A stretch of 64,000 nucleotides of DNA from Pseudomonas sp. MYb60 (GCF_002979555.1 NZ_PCOZ01000004.1:186001-250000); one strand, 5' to 3'; positions 19,576 through 29,793 are shown, counted from the stretch's first letter. The notes: generated from the sequence alone by a model not told the origin. Numbers and translations: made by a program.

Positions 19576-20766
19576 TCACTTCAAATTCGCTGCCAGTTCC
19601 GAGCGGGTGGCTTTCGGCCGCGCCAGCCAGTAACCCAATACCGCCAGCGGCGCCGTCGCCAGCATCACGACCACGGTGATCAGCAGCGGCTGGTCGATCA
19701 TCGATGACACCAACAGGCTGCTGAGAAAGCACAAACCCAATTGCAGGGTATTTTGCAGCGCTGCCGCCTTGCCGGAATTTTCCGCAAAAGGCATCAGCGC
19801 ATTCGCCACTACGATGGGGTAGCTGGCACCGTTGACCAGCGCCATCAGGCAGAACGGGATCAGCAAGGTGGTGAGGGTGGGCACGGTCAGGGTCGCGACC
19901 AGGTACAAGGCGACCATGCTGATGCAGTATGCCAACAGCAACCATGGCAACAGCGTCTTGCCCTGAAAGCGTTGCAGCGCGCTGCGGCAACTGTAGCCAC
20001 CCACCAGAAACGCCAGGGTCGGCACTACGTAGCTCAGGCCAATGTCATTCGGGCTGTAGCCCATGTCACCGAGGATGAACGGCGACGCCGTCAGCCAGGC
20101 AAAGAAACTGGCCGAGCAGGCGGCAAAGATCATCACGTTGCCACTGAACACGCGAGAGGCGAGCAACTGTCCATAACCGAGGCGCGAGACTTCACCCTTT
20201 TCCGTATGACGTTTCGGCGGGCTGCGCAGGAAGCATGTCGGTAGCAACAGCAACAGCGACACCGCCAACAGCACGCCGAAGATCGCCTGCCAACCCAGGT
20301 GGTTCAACACCACTGCCCCCAACAGCGGAGCCAGCGCCGGCGACAGCGACATCAGCGGCATGATGCTGGCGAACACGCGATGTGCCTTGTCGGCCGGGTA
20401 ACGGTCGATGACCAATGCCTGCCAGCTGACTGCGGCGGCACACACGCCAATCGCCTGCATGAAGCGCAACGCCAGCAACTGTGCGGCCGTCTCGACCCAG
20501 AACATGCCGGCACAGCCCAATACGAACAGCCCCAAGCCTGCGAGCAGTACCGGCTTGCGCCCCAGGCGGTCGGACAGCGGGCCCCACAACAGCTGCCCCA
20601 CGGCGAATCCGGCGAGGAAAATACTCAAGCTCGCCCCCACCGCGCCCGCGCCAATCTGCAATTGCTCGCCCATGGCGCCGAACGCCGGCAAGTACATGTC
20701 CATGGCCAAATAACCGAGCATGCTCAGTCCGGCCAGATACCCAGTGAAACCAAAAGAATTTTTCAT
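19576..20766 (-). CDS. punC: Purine nucleoside MFS transporter, PunC-like
   Basis: This is a 12-helix Bcr/CflA-type MFS protein of 396 residues. Long stretches agree with E. coli PunC (YdhC) as I remember it, including [23 protein letters not shown], the AVGVCAAAV-like segment in the fourth helix, and [21 protein letters not shown]. PunC moves purine nucleosides across the inner membrane. It is divergent from the LysR gene punR, the same arrangement as in E. coli, which supports the assignment. The start at 20766 has only a weak ribosome site. Confidence 0.85.
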   Translation of the reverse strand: MKNSFGFTGYLAGLSMLGYLAMDMYLPAFGAMGEQLQIGAGAVGASLSIFLAGFAVGQLLWGPLSDRLGRKPVLLAGLGLFVLGCAGMFWVETAAQLLALRFMQAIGVCAAAVSWQALVIDRYPADKAHRVFASIMPLMSLSPALAPLLGAVVLNHLGWQAIFGVLLAVSLLLLLPTCFLRSPPKRHTEKGEVSRLGYGQLLASRVFSGNVMIFAACSASFFAWLTASPFILGDMGYSPNDIGLSYVVPTLAFLVGGYSCRSALQRFQGKTLLPWLLLAYCISMVALYLVATLTVPTLTTLLIPFCLMALVNGASYPIVVANALMPFAENSGKAAALQNTLQLGLCFLSSLLVSSMIDQPLLITVVVMLATAPLAVLGYWLARPKATRSELAANLK

Positions 20767-20850
20767 TGAAGCCTTATCGGTCCTGCCATCAAACTATTTG
20801 CTGACTGGCGCCCATTATGAAGCTGACAGATTTACTGTGAAGCGATAATA

Positions 20851-20865
20851 ATTGGACTCTCCAAT
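20851..20865. promoter_or_regulatory. LysR-type box in the punC-punR interval
   Basis: ATTGGA-CTC-TCCAAT is a perfect 15-base dyad containing the T-N11-A core of LysR-family sites. It lies 22 bases before the punR start codon in the divergent promoter region and is the natural PunR binding site. Flanking AT-rich sequence extends the dyad imperfectly to AATAATT/AATTATT. Confidence 0.65.
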
Positions 20866-20887
20866 CAATTATTTTGAAGGCTATGCC

Positions 20888-21802
20888 ATGTGGTCCGAAT
20901 ATTCACTGGATGTGGTTGATGCCGTGGCGCGGCATGGCAGCTTCAGTGCCGCCGCCCAGGAACTGCACCGCGTGCCGTCGGCCATCAGCTATACCGTGCG
21001 CCAGCTCGAAGAGTGGCTGGCGGTGCCGTTGTTTGTGCGACGCCATCGTGATGTGGAACTGACGCCGGCAGGCCGGTTGTTTATTGACGAAGCCCGCGGC
21101 GTGATGAAAAAAATGCTCGGCACCCGACGCCTGTGCCAGCAAGTGGCCAATGGTTGGAGCGGCCAGTTGAAGGTGGCCGTGGATTCCATCGTCAAGCCTC
21201 AGCGCTGCCGGCAATTGGTGCTGGATTTCTATCGACAGTTCCCCGAGGTGGAATTGCTGCTGGAATACGAGGTGTACAACGGCGTGTGGGACGCGCTGGC
21301 GGATGAGCGCACTGACATCGTGATCGGCGCCACCAGCGCCGTACCCGTGGCCAGCCGCTTTACCTTCCGCGACATGGGCCTGCTGAACTGGCTGTGCGTG
21401 GTGAGTGCGCGGCATCCGTTGGCGCACATACAAGGCTTGCTCAGCGATGATCAACTGCGCCCCTTTGCCTCGCTGTGCATGACCGACACCTCGCGCAACC
21501 TGCCCAAGCGTGACACCTGGACCCTGGATAACCAGCGACGGCTGGTGGTACCGAATTGGTCGTCGGCCATCGACTGCCTGCGCGACGGCCTGTGTGTAGG
21601 CATGGCGCCGGCCCATCAGGTGCTGCCGTGGATCGAACGCGGCGAACTGGTGGCCCTGCAATTGAGCCGGCCATTCCCGGCCAGCCCATCCTGCGTGGCC
21701 TGGGCCCAGGACAGGCTGTCGCCCGCCATGGCGTGGTTGCTGGACTACCTGGGGGACAAGGAGACCCTGAACCAGGAATGGCTCAATGGCGACGACGGCT
21801 GA
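20888..21802 (+). CDS. punR: LysR regulator of purine transport, PunR-like
   Basis: This is a 304-residue LysR-type regulator. Its N-terminal winged helix (WSEYSLDVVDAVARHGSFSAAAQEL, then LEEWLAVPLF-RRHRDVELT) closely tracks E. coli PunR (YdhB), and a substrate-binding domain follows from about residue 90. In E. coli PunR activates punC in response to adenosine. The start at 20888 (MWSEYS) matches the family; an upstream ATG at 20852 would add twelve unconserved residues. Confidence 0.87.
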   Translation: MWSEYSLDVVDAVARHGSFSAAAQELHRVPSAISYTVRQLEEWLAVPLFVRRHRDVELTPAGRLFIDEARGVMKKMLGTRRLCQQVANGWSGQLKVAVDSIVKPQRCRQLVLDFYRQFPEVELLLEYEVYNGVWDALADERTDIVIGATSAVPVASRFTFRDMGLLNWLCVVSARHPLAHIQGLLSDDQLRPFASLCMTDTSRNLPKRDTWTLDNQRRLVVPNWSSAIDCLRDGLCVGMAPAHQVLPWIERGELVALQLSRPFPASPSCVAWAQDRLSPAMAWLLDYLGDKETLNQEWLNGDDG

Positions 21803-21808
21803 AGCGTA

Positions 21809-21845
21809 GGGGTATCTCCTGCGGGCAAGCCCGGCGCCCACAGGG
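21809..21845. repeat. Degenerate REP palindrome
   Basis: The sequence contains CGGGCAAGCCCG plus flanking CTCCTG/CGCCCAC typical of decayed REP elements. It lies between the convergent punR and aminotransferase genes. Confidence 0.5.
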
Positions 21846-21886
21846 GATTCGGTTGTGGCCGCTATCCCCCACCGGTTGATCGGATT

Positions 21887-23056
21887 TCAATCCAGTAGCC
21901 GGGTGATGGCCCGCACGATCATTTCGCCTTCCTTGGCGTCCAGGGTCAGCGGCGGTAGCAAGCGGATGATCTTGCCGCGCGTGACGTTGATCAATAATCC
22001 ATGCTCTTGGGCCGCGCGTTGGGCCAGGTCGCGATAGGGGCTGGCGAGTTCGATACCGATCATCAGCCCCTGCCCACGAATCGCGAGCACCTGCGGGTGT
22101 TCACCCAGCTCGACCCGCAGCCGTGCCAACAAGCGCTCCCCCTGTTGCGCGGCGTTCTGCAGCAAACCCTGTTCCTCAATGATGTCCAGCACCGTACAGC
22201 CCACCCGGCAGGCCAGCGGGTTGCCGCCAAATGTACTGCCATGGCTGCCCGGTGTGAACAAGCGGGCCACAGCGCCGCGAGCGACACAGGCGCCGATGGG
22301 CACGCCGTTGCCGAGGCCTTTGGCCAACGTCATCACGTCCGGCACGATGCCTTCATGCTGGAAGGCAAACCAGTTGCCGGTGCGGCCGATACCGGTCTGG
22401 ATCTCATCGAGCATCATCAGCCAGCCCTGGCGGGTACAGTGTTCACGCACGGCGTTCAGGTAGCCGGCCGGCGCCGGCAATACGCCGCCTTCACCCTGGA
22501 CGGGCTCCAGCAGGACGGCGGCGATGCGCGTGCCGTAAGTCCGGGTGATCGCCTCGAGCGCCGCCATGTCACCAAACCCCACCTTGAGAAAATCCCCCGG
22601 CAGGCGCTGAAACCCCAGGCGCACCGATGGCCCGTCGCTAGCCGCCATGGTGCCCAGGGTGCGACCGTGAAACGCGTTCTCCATCACCACCACCAGTGGC
22701 GCTTCGATGCCTTTTTTCCAGCCATGCAGGCGCGCAAGCTTGAGCGCGGTTTCATTGGCCTCCGCGCCGGAGTTGTTGAAAAACACCTGGTCCAGGCCGG
22801 ACAGCTGCGTCAAACGCCGGGCCAGCTGTTGCTGCCAATCGATGCTGTAGAGGTTCGAGGTGTGCAGCAGCAGGCCCGCTTGCTCGCTGATGGCCGCGAC
22901 CAATTTGGGATGGGAATGCCCAACATTGGTCACCGCTACGCCGGCCACCGCATCCAGGTATTCGCGGCCCTGCTGGTCCCACAAGCGTGTGCCCAGGCCA
23001 CGGGTAAAACTCAGGGCCAAGGGTTGGTAAGTGGTCATCAGGCAGGCGGCGGTCAT
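21887..23056 (-). CDS. Class III aminotransferase, acetylornithine transaminase-like
   Basis: This is a 389-residue PLP enzyme of the ArgD/ornithine aminotransferase group. Visible motifs are [29 protein letters not shown], the [15 protein letters not shown] block and the PLP lysine in [15 protein letters not shown]. The start at 23056 follows CTGGAG; Met at 23038 has no ribosome site. Unlike housekeeping argD it stands alone next to a divergent LysR regulator, so it is more likely a catabolic or accessory paralogue. Substrate unknown. Confidence 0.87.
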   Translation of the reverse strand: MTAACLMTTYQPLALSFTRGLGTRLWDQQGREYLDAVAGVAVTNVGHSHPKLVAAISEQAGLLLHTSNLYSIDWQQQLARRLTQLSGLDQVFFNNSGAEANETALKLARLHGWKKGIEAPLVVVMENAFHGRTLGTMAASDGPSVRLGFQRLPGDFLKVGFGDMAALEAITRTYGTRIAAVLLEPVQGEGGVLPAPAGYLNAVREHCTRQGWLMMLDEIQTGIGRTGNWFAFQHEGIVPDVMTLAKGLGNGVPIGACVARGAVARLFTPGSHGSTFGGNPLACRVGCTVLDIIEEQGLLQNAAQQGERLLARLRVELGEHPQVLAIRGQGLMIGIELASPYRDLAQRAAQEHGLLINVTRGKIIRLLPPLTLDAKEGEMIVRAITRLLD

Positions 23057-23158
23057 GGTGTCAGCTCCAGAAGGTCGTTGCGAAGGCGACAGTATCGTTA
23101 GCCACTTATGCTGGATAAACTGCACATTCCTGCAATGACTTTTAATCAGAGCTTGATA

Positions 23159-24064
23159 ATGGATCTGTTCCAGGCGATGTCGGTTTACGTAAAAGTGGTG
23201 GAGACCGGCAGCATGACTGCCGCCGCACAGGCCTGTGGAGTGTCCACCACCATGGTCGGCAACCACTTGCGGGCGCTGGAGCAACGCCTGGGTGTCAGCC
23301 TGCTCAAACGCACCACGCGCAAGCAGAGCCTCACGGAATTCGGCGGGCAGTATTACCAGCGTTGCCTGGAAGTCCTGGGGCTGGTGGCGGACTCCGAACA
23401 GCTCGCCGAACAGGCCAACAGCGACATCCCCCGAGGCACCCTGCGCATCACCGCTCCTCCGGCATTCGGCACCGAACGCCTGGCGCCGGCCCTGAGCGAA
23501 TTCTCCCAACGCTACCCGCAGATCAAGCTGTACGTGGTGCTCAGCAACCAGCGCATGGACCTGGTGGACAGCGGCTTCGACGCAGCCATCCGCCTGGGCG
23601 AACTGGAGCCCTCCAGCCTGATCGCCCGACCGCTGCAGGACTACACCATCACCCTCTGCGCCTCACCTGGATACCTGGCACGACGCGGCACCCCGCAGAC
23701 GCCGCAAGACCTGCAGCACCACGACTGCCTGGCCTTCGCCTACCCCTCCACCGACGACTGGCGCAACGCCGACAAGCTATGGCGCATGACCGGCTCGGAA
23801 GGCGAAGTGGAGATCCCGGTGTCCGGCTCACTGACCATCAACAGCTCCCAGGCTTTGCGCCAGGCAGCGGTGCAAGGCATGGGCATCGTCATGCTGCCCG
23901 ATGCCCTGGTGCAACCGGAGTTGCAAACCGGCAACCTGGTGGCGTTGCTGGGCAGCTATCAACTGCCGAGCCGCCCCATGCACCTGCTCTACGGCCAGGA
24001 CCGCCACCGCCTGCCGAAACTGCGGGCCTTTGTGGAGTTCGTCATGGAGAAATGGGCGCGCTAG
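23159..24064 (+). CDS. LysR-family regulator
   Basis: The product is 301 residues long. An N-terminal winged helix ([40 protein letters not shown], split over residues 7-45) is followed by a type 2 periplasmic-binding-like effector domain. The CrgA/DsdC-like layout is common in pseudomonads. It is divergent from the aminotransferase gene, which is its likely target. The start at 23159 (MDLFQAM) follows an AGAG sequence. Its stop codon overlaps the convergent HAD gene by three bases. Confidence 0.87.
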   Translation: MDLFQAMSVYVKVVETGSMTAAAQACGVSTTMVGNHLRALEQRLGVSLLKRTTRKQSLTEFGGQYYQRCLEVLGLVADSEQLAEQANSDIPRGTLRITAPPAFGTERLAPALSEFSQRYPQIKLYVVLSNQRMDLVDSGFDAAIRLGELEPSSLIARPLQDYTITLCASPGYLARRGTPQTPQDLQHHDCLAFAYPSTDDWRNADKLWRMTGSEGEVEIPVSGSLTINSSQALRQAAVQGMGIVMLPDALVQPELQTGNLVALLGSYQLPSRPMHLLYGQDRHRLPKLRAFVEFVMEKWAR

Positions 24065-24684
24065 AAGCTCACGCCCAAGTCACGCAATTGCGCGGCGGTA
24101 CCCTCGGCAGTCACATGGTGAATTCCCTGCCAGCCGAGCGCCATGGCCGCGTCGACATTGCCTTTGACGTCATCGATGAACACCACTTCCTCCGCCTGAA
24201 TGGCCGGCAGATGTGCCCGCACCTGGTTGAGGCTGGCGTGGTAGATGGCTGCATCGGGCTTGATCAGGCCCAGCTCCCCCGACACCACGATGTCGCGCAA
24301 GCACTGCAGGAAAGGATAGTTGGCGCGCGCATAGGGAAACGTCTCGGCGGACCAGTTGGTGAGCCCGAACAGCGGCATCCCGGCCTGGTGCAGCCCCCTG
24401 AGGATCGCCACGCCCTCCGGCAACGCGCCACGCAACATCTCGTGCCAACGGTCGTAGTAGGCGCGGATCAGGCTTTCATGATGGGGGTATTGCTCGACGA
24501 GCATGTGAGTACCGTCGGCCAACGAACGGCCGGCATCCTGCTCGGTGTTCCAGGCTTGGGTGCAGATGTTGTCGAGGAACCATTGCCGCTCGGCGTCATC
24601 GGCAATCAGCTTGCGATAGAGGTGTTGCGGGTTCCAGTCGAACAGGACACCGCCGAAATCAAAAACGACTGCACGAATGGTCAT
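24061..24684 (-). CDS. HAD-superfamily hydrolase, YihX-like
   Basis: This is a 207-residue hydrolase with the nucleophile motif FDFGGVLFDWNP at residues 8-19, the LTNWSAE motif II, and FIDDVKGNVDAA motif IV. The FGGVLFDW form marks the epoxide-hydrolase-N/YihX-type HAD group, whose members act on sugar phosphates. The ATG at 24684 follows GGAGGGG. It overlaps the LysR stop codon tail-to-tail. Physiological substrate unknown. Confidence 0.82.
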   Translation of the reverse strand: MTIRAVVFDFGGVLFDWNPQHLYRKLIADDAERQWFLDNICTQAWNTEQDAGRSLADGTHMLVEQYPHHESLIRAYYDRWHEMLRGALPEGVAILRGLHQAGMPLFGLTNWSAETFPYARANYPFLQCLRDIVVSGELGLIKPDAAIYHASLNQVRAHLPAIQAEEVVFIDDVKGNVDAAMALGWQGIHHVTAEGTAAQLRDLGVSF

Positions 24685-24980
24685 ACGCCCCTCCCCCCTG
24701 TGTGTGATGCGCCAGTCTCGCATGCCAGCGGAACAACGCCGCACGTAAACATGCGTAGGACCGTTCTGATAATTTCACGGGGCGTGGGCGGCAAAAAGAG
24801 CTGCGCTGCTGCATATCCCTGCATTCCGCGCTCTTTTTCCGGCTGTGCTTAAAACAGCTCGGCATATTTATTCTTCCATACAGTAGAAGACTTCTTTAAC
24901 GTGCCCTCGCTAATAGAGGGAATGTCTGGTGTGGAAGGGATCATCCAACGTGCCTATGAAACATGACGTGGAGATCTTCA

Positions 24981-26216
24981 ATGAAAGGCGTAATGCCCCC
25001 TGCTATCTCACCTTCCGCGCTCAGCCTGGACACCTTGCAACACGCTCAACCCCTCCAGCCGACTGACAACGCTCAAGAGACAACGAACTCGATAAACGTC
25101 GCATTTGAGCGCGCACGCGACAAAACCGGAATAGTGTCGAGCCACCTCATTCCCTTGTATAAAATTGCGCTGGCGACCAACTCCATCATTGGCGTACGTC
25201 CCGTGGAAACCGTCGCAACAGGGCTGATAGAGGCCGGCCATCCCACCAAGGACTTTCATATCAAGGGGAAAAGCGCCAATTGGGGACCACAAGCCGGCTT
25301 GATCTGCACGGACCAGGCCTTCAGCAAGCTCGAAAAATTCAAGCGCGATGCACCTGCCAAAGTCAGCCGCGCCAATGAGCAAATCCAGGAATGCATCAGC
25401 GACGGGCATGCCGTCGCAATTCCCTTGAAGCTTTCGCCCGGCCGACTTGGCGAGTTGATGAAACTCGGCCACATCACTCAACTGGCATCGAACGAGCACG
25501 AAGGGACGTTGCGTTTCAGCGCGGAGGGGCCCAGTCAGCAGCTGTATGCATTCGAAGGCCAGCGCTCGTCACCTTTGGAACACAACTACCTCATTACCCA
25601 CGAGGGCAAGCCCCTTGAAGTGCTCGCAAAAAAGGCCGATGGCAAGGCACTGACGGCCGACTATGACCTGCACATGGTGGCGCCGCACCTGAGTGACTTC
25701 GGCCCCCAGGATGTGATCCCGGTGCCCGATATTGCGCACAGTGTGTTCAAGGGACGAATTGATCGCTACAGGCAGCATCAACCAGACGCCAAGGCGTTTC
25801 AGGTGCCGCAAGCGTTACGCGCAGACTATGAAAGCGCCGCGCATTTCTATCATAAGGAAGATCCCGACCTGGGCAACGCCACGCCGCGAATAAGGCAAAT
25901 GATAGCGCTGATCAATCACAGGTTGGTCGGCAATGGAGAGCGGGTGGTCCACCATAATGCGGATTCTGGCAGCCCGGCAGCGGAAGTCGCCGCTAACTAC
26001 CCGGCCACGTTTTTCCTGCCGACCAAGCTGGGACGCTTCGACGAAATCAGCATCATCAACGATGGCAAGGAAATGGCGGAACTGATAAAGACGGCCAAGG
26101 ACAGCGGCTATCACGTGCCACTGAATCCGCTTTGGGAGCGAGACGTGGTCGGTATCAAGCGCTCTGGTTTCACCCATGCCCAAGAGCGGCTGGCATCAGC
26201 CTTTCGCCCAGGCTGA
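24981..26216 (+). CDS. ExoY-like nucleotidyl cyclase effector
   Basis: This 411-residue protein resembles P. aeruginosa ExoY, a type III-secreted nucleotidyl cyclase of the anthrax edema factor/CyaA class that is activated by host actin. Corresponding blocks include TNSIIGVRPVETVATGLIE (66-84), IKGKSANWGPQAG (94-106) with the catalytic lysines Lys95 and Lys97, TADYDLHMVAP (225-235) with the metal-binding Asp227 and Asp229, and HHNADSG...NYPATFFLP (324-347). All core catalytic elements are kept. The start at 24981 follows GGAG; an ATG at 24963 has none. No secretion system or chaperone gene is adjacent, and I saw no HrpL-type promoter. Confidence 0.88.
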   Translation: MKGVMPPAISPSALSLDTLQHAQPLQPTDNAQETTNSINVAFERARDKTGIVSSHLIPLYKIALATNSIIGVRPVETVATGLIEAGHPTKDFHIKGKSANWGPQAGLICTDQAFSKLEKFKRDAPAKVSRANEQIQECISDGHAVAIPLKLSPGRLGELMKLGHITQLASNEHEGTLRFSAEGPSQQLYAFEGQRSSPLEHNYLITHEGKPLEVLAKKADGKALTADYDLHMVAPHLSDFGPQDVIPVPDIAHSVFKGRIDRYRQHQPDAKAFQVPQALRADYESAAHFYHKEDPDLGNATPRIRQMIALINHRLVGNGERVVHHNADSGSPAAEVAANYPATFFLPTKLGRFDEISIINDGKEMAELIKTAKDSGYHVPLNPLWERDVVGIKRSGFTHAQERLASAFRPG

Positions 26217-26283
26217 CGTTCTGTGCGCTTGCAAAACAACAGCCTCATAACAGGGTTATCGAGGCTGCTGTCTACGCCGTCAC

Positions 26284-27477
26284 TTATGCCGAGACGAGAC
26301 CGTTGATCTTCACGGTCGGATTGACGTCAGCGTCGTAGTCCACGCCATCGATCTCAAAACCGAACAAGCGCAGGAATTCAGCCTTGTAGCCGGCGAAATC
26401 GCTGATCTCGTTGACGTTGTCGTCGGTCACTTGGTTCCACAGTGCAGCCACGGCGTCCTGTACTTTCGGCTCCAACTCAGCCAGGTCGGCACGCAGGCGG
26501 CCGTCGGCGTCGAGTTTCGGCTCGCTGCCGTACAGGCTGTCCTTGAACAGGCCGTAGACCTGCTCGATGCAGCCTTCGTGGGTGCCCTGCTCTTTCATCA
26601 CTTTGAACAGCAGCGACAGGTACAGCGGCATGATCGGAATCGCCGAGCTGGCCTGGGTTACCACGGCCTTGAGCACCGACACACGGGCGTCGCCCTTGAG
26701 CGCTGCCAGGTTGTCGCGCAGGGTCAGGACTTTCTTGTCCAGGTCTTTCTTGGCTTCGCCGATGGAGCCGTTCCAGTAGATATCCTGGGTCAGCTTCTCG
26801 CCGAGGTAGGTGAACGCGGTGGTCTTGGCGCCTTCGGCCAGGACGTCGGCGTCACGCAGGGCGTCGATCCACAGCTGCCAGTCTTCGCCACCCATCACTT
26901 TGACGGTGCCGTCGATTTCTTCCTGGGTGGCTGGCTCCAGGGTGGTGTCGACCACAACGCCTTTGTCGGTGTTGATACCGCGCAGGGTCACGGCCTTGCC
27001 GATCGGCTTGAGGGTGGAGTTGTGCACCACGCCTTGCGGGTCGGTACGGCGTGGCGCGGCCAGGCTGTAGACCACCAGGTCGATCTTGCCCAGGTCTTTC
27101 TTGATGGTTTCGATGGTCAGGCGCTTGATCTCGTCGGAGAACGCGTCGCCATTGATGCTCTTGGCGTACAGGCCTTTCTCGACGGCAAACTTCTCGAACG
27201 CAGCGCTGTTGTACCAGCCGGCGGAGCTCAGCTTGCCTTCTTCGCCTTCTTTCTCAAAAAACACGCCCAGGGTGTCGGCGCCGCAGCCAAACGCAGCACT
27301 GATGCGCGCGGCCAGGCCGTAGCCAGTGGAGGCGCCCAGGACCAGCACCTTCTTGGGGCCGCCTTCGATGGCGCCGTGTTGGGTCACGTAATCGATCTGC
27401 TCTTTGACATTCGCTTCACAGCCAACAGGGTGAGCGGTCACACAGATAAAGCCACGAACCCGCGGTTTGATGATCAT
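26284..27477 (-). CDS. fabV: Enoyl-ACP reductase (NADH), FabV type
   Basis: FabV carries out the last reduction in each cycle of fatty acid elongation and is insensitive to triclosan. The 397-residue protein begins [21 protein letters not shown], the family N-terminus. The nucleotide-binding [13 protein letters not shown] and the active-site Tyr-x8-Lys in [10 protein letters not shown] are present. The start at 27477 removes fifteen unconserved codons from the longer in-frame reading. It stands alone, divergent from ppnN. Confidence 0.96.
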   Translation of the reverse strand: MIIKPRVRGFICVTAHPVGCEANVKEQIDYVTQHGAIEGGPKKVLVLGASTGYGLAARISAAFGCGADTLGVFFEKEGEEGKLSSAGWYNSAAFEKFAVEKGLYAKSINGDAFSDEIKRLTIETIKKDLGKIDLVVYSLAAPRRTDPQGVVHNSTLKPIGKAVTLRGINTDKGVVVDTTLEPATQEEIDGTVKVMGGEDWQLWIDALRDADVLAEGAKTTAFTYLGEKLTQDIYWNGSIGEAKKDLDKKVLTLRDNLAALKGDARVSVLKAVVTQASSAIPIMPLYLSLLFKVMKEQGTHEGCIEQVYGLFKDSLYGSEPKLDADGRLRADLAELEPKVQDAVAALWNQVTDDNVNEISDFAGYKAEFLRLFGFEIDGVDYDADVNPTVKINGLVSA

Positions 27478-27822
27478 AAAATTTCTGCCTCTTCCAAGGG
27501 GTCGACGGCCAGTGGTGGCCATTCAACTTCAATCGTACCGGTCTATGACGTCCGAAAAACCGAAGCGTCACGATAGTCGCAAATCTTCTGTTAACAAAGT
27601 CCAATCCGCATCCACGAGGCCCTTGGCGACCCTGCGTCGGGTTTTGTGCAAAAACTGGAAGCTGATCGAGCCGTTTCTGCGGCATGATGGTGGCGGACGG
27701 TGTTTGCACTCAGCCCTGTGCCTGAGGTAAACAATCGGCTCGTGCGACCTAATCGGCGCCCACCATTCTCAAGCCATCGCGGCCTGCCACAGGTGCGATG
27801 GCTGCGCTTTCAAGGAATCAGA
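27478..27822. other. fabV-ppnN divergent intergenic region
   Basis: These 345 bases hold the promoters of both neighbours. I see no gene, strong dyad or REP element in them. Confidence 0.5.
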
Positions 27823-29196
27823 ATGCCCCAACGTCAAGTCATCAATGCCTCCGTCAGCCCCAAGGGCAGCCTCGAAACCCTGTCTCAACGTGAAGTGCAA
27901 CAGCTGAGCGAAGCCGGTACCGGCAGCACCTACACCCTGTTCCGCCAGTGCGCCCTGGCTATCCTCAACACCGGCGCCCACATCGACAATGCCAAGACCA
28001 TCCTCGACGCCTACAAAGACTTTGAAGTGCGTATCCACCAGCAGGATCGCGGCGTGCGCCTGGAACTGCTGAATGCACCCGCCGACGCGTTCGTCGATGG
28101 CGAAATGATCGCCAGCACCCGTGAAATGCTCTTCAGCGCCCTGCGCGATATCGTCTACACCGAAAATGAGCTGGACAGCCAGCGCATCGACCTGAGCAAC
28201 TCCCAGGGCATCACCGACTACGTGTTCCACCTGCTGCGCAACGCGCGCACGCTGCGCCCCGGTGTGGAACCGAAGATCGTGGTGTGCTGGGGCGGCCACT
28301 CGATCAATACCGAAGAATACAAATACACCAAGAAAGTCGGCCACGAACTGGGCCTGCGCAGCCTTGATGTGTGCACCGGCTGCGGCCCTGGCGTGATGAA
28401 AGGGCCGATGAAAGGCGCGACTATTTCCCACGCCAAGCAACGCATTACCGGGGGGCGCTACTTGGGGCTGACCGAACCGGGCATCATCGCGGCGGAAGCG
28501 CCGAACCCGATCGTCAACGAACTGGTGATTTTGCCGGACATCGAGAAACGCCTGGAAGCCTTCGTGCGCGTGGGCCACGGCATCATCATCTTCCCCGGCG
28601 GCGCCGGTACGGCCGAAGAGTTCCTGTACCTGCTGGGCATCCTGATGCACCCGGACAACCAAGGCCTGCCCTTCCCGGTCATTCTCACCGGCCCGGAGCA
28701 TGCGGCGCCGTACCTGCAACAATTGCACGCTTTTGTTGGCGCCACCCTGGGCGAAGCGGCGCAGGCGCACTACCAGATCATCATCGACGACCCCGCTGAA
28801 GTGGCCCGGCAGATGACCGCAGGCCTCAAGGCGGTGAAGCAGTTCCGTCGCGAGCGCAATGACGCCTTCCACTTCAACTGGCTGCTGAAGATCGACGAGG
28901 GCTTCCAGCGCCCGTTCGACCCCACCCACGCCAACATGGCCAGCCTGCAATTGAGCCACGCATTGCCACCCCATGAACTGGCGGCGAACCTGCGCCGCGC
29001 GTTCTCGGGCATTGTCGCGGGCAACGTCAAGGACAAGGGCATCCGCCTGATCGAGCAGAACGGCCCTTACGAGATCAACGGCGACCCGGCCATCATGAAG
29101 CCGCTGGATGAGCTATTGAAGGCGTTCGTGGCCCAGCACCGCATGAAGTTGCCGGGCGGCGCGGCGTATGTTCCCTGCTATCGCGTGGTGCAATAA
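27823..29196 (+). CDS. ppnN: Nucleotide 5'-monophosphate nucleosidase
   Basis: PpnN (YgdH) cleaves purine and pyrimidine nucleoside monophosphates to base and ribose-5-phosphate and in E. coli is activated by (p)ppGpp. The 457-residue protein has the LOG/lysine-decarboxylase-like motif FPGGAGTAEEFLYLLG and the upstream CTGCGPGVMKGPMKGA segment. The ATG at 27823 follows AAGGAA. Length and N-terminus (MPQRQVINASVSPKGSLE) match the family. Confidence 0.93.
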   Translation: MPQRQVINASVSPKGSLETLSQREVQQLSEAGTGSTYTLFRQCALAILNTGAHIDNAKTILDAYKDFEVRIHQQDRGVRLELLNAPADAFVDGEMIASTREMLFSALRDIVYTENELDSQRIDLSNSQGITDYVFHLLRNARTLRPGVEPKIVVCWGGHSINTEEYKYTKKVGHELGLRSLDVCTGCGPGVMKGPMKGATISHAKQRITGGRYLGLTEPGIIAAEAPNPIVNELVILPDIEKRLEAFVRVGHGIIIFPGGAGTAEEFLYLLGILMHPDNQGLPFPVILTGPEHAAPYLQQLHAFVGATLGEAAQAHYQIIIDDPAEVARQMTAGLKAVKQFRRERNDAFHFNWLLKIDEGFQRPFDPTHANMASLQLSHALPPHELAANLRRAFSGIVAGNVKDKGIRLIEQNGPYEINGDPAIMKPLDELLKAFVAQHRMKLPGGAAYVPCYRVVQ

Positions 29197-29243
29197 CGCC
29201 AGCAGACGGTCATAAGTTGTAGTGCTTTCGGGCGTGCGTGTGG

Positions 29244-29280
29244 CGTGAATCGGACTAGGTTTCACTTATTCCGATTCACG
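29244..29280. repeat. Perfect 11-base inverted repeat
   Basis: CGTGAATCGGA (29244-29254) and its exact reverse complement TCCGATTCACG (29270-29280) flank a 15-base loop downstream of ppnN. No T run follows, so it is not a standard terminator; it could be an operator or a remnant end repeat. Confidence 0.6.
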
Positions 29281-29409
29281 TATCCGCCAAGGAGCACGAG
29301 GGTCGAAAGCCGCATGATCGAGCTGGATACCCATGTGCTGGTGCGCAACCGCGGCGTTGCAGCAACGGGCAGGCTTTGGTAAAAACCGCCTCTAACCTTG
29401 ATCGAGAGA

Positions 29410-29793
29410 ATGACCAACGTGCGCACGCTTTTACTGGCAGCCCTGGCCATGGCGCCTACCCTCGCCCTGGCCGATACCATCGCCTGGCCCGACCTGCCGG
29501 AAACCTGCTTTGTCAGCGGTCGATCTGCTACCACCGCAGATGTCGACAGTGGGTGCGCGGCATTTCTGATCGATGTGAAAGGCAAGCCGGCGGGTACGCC
29601 AATCAAACTGGATATTCCCCAGTACGCCATGCATGTCGACGAAGCCAGCGGCAAGGAAACCCCGGTGATCCTCATCCAGGCAGAGCAGAACGGTGAGATA
29701 AAGGCGGTGGGCTATAAGGAACTCGGCACCGATCAACTCGGCGCTGCGCTGTTGCGGGAGGTTCGACTTCTAGGCACCCAGAAGCCGAGTTAG
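29410..29793 (+). CDS. Small exported protein of unknown function
   Basis: The 127-residue product has a signal peptide with the likely cleavage site ALA-DT around residue 21. The mature domain contains two cysteines (TCFVSGR and SGCAAFL) that could form a disulfide. A GAGAG sequence precedes the ATG at 29410; a TTG at 29398 is less likely. I recognise no family. It is followed by a strong terminator shared with mqo. Confidence 0.75.
   Translation: MTNVRTLLLAALAMAPTLALADTIAWPDLPETCFVSGRSATTADVDSGCAAFLIDVKGKPAGTPIKLDIPQYAMHVDEASGKETPVILIQAEQNGEIKAVGYKELGTDQLGAALLREVRLLGTQKPS

Noticed and set aside
23121..23134. TGCA-N6-TGCA as a LysR operator between the aminotransferase and its regulator
   Set aside because: Short self-complementary words occur often, and the T-N11-A spacing is not met exactly.
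24841..24980. HrpL- or ExsA-type promoter before the ExoY-like gene
   Set aside because: No GGAACC...CCAC pair and no convincing ExsA half-site arrangement; only a weak CCCTC/GAGGG hairpin is present.
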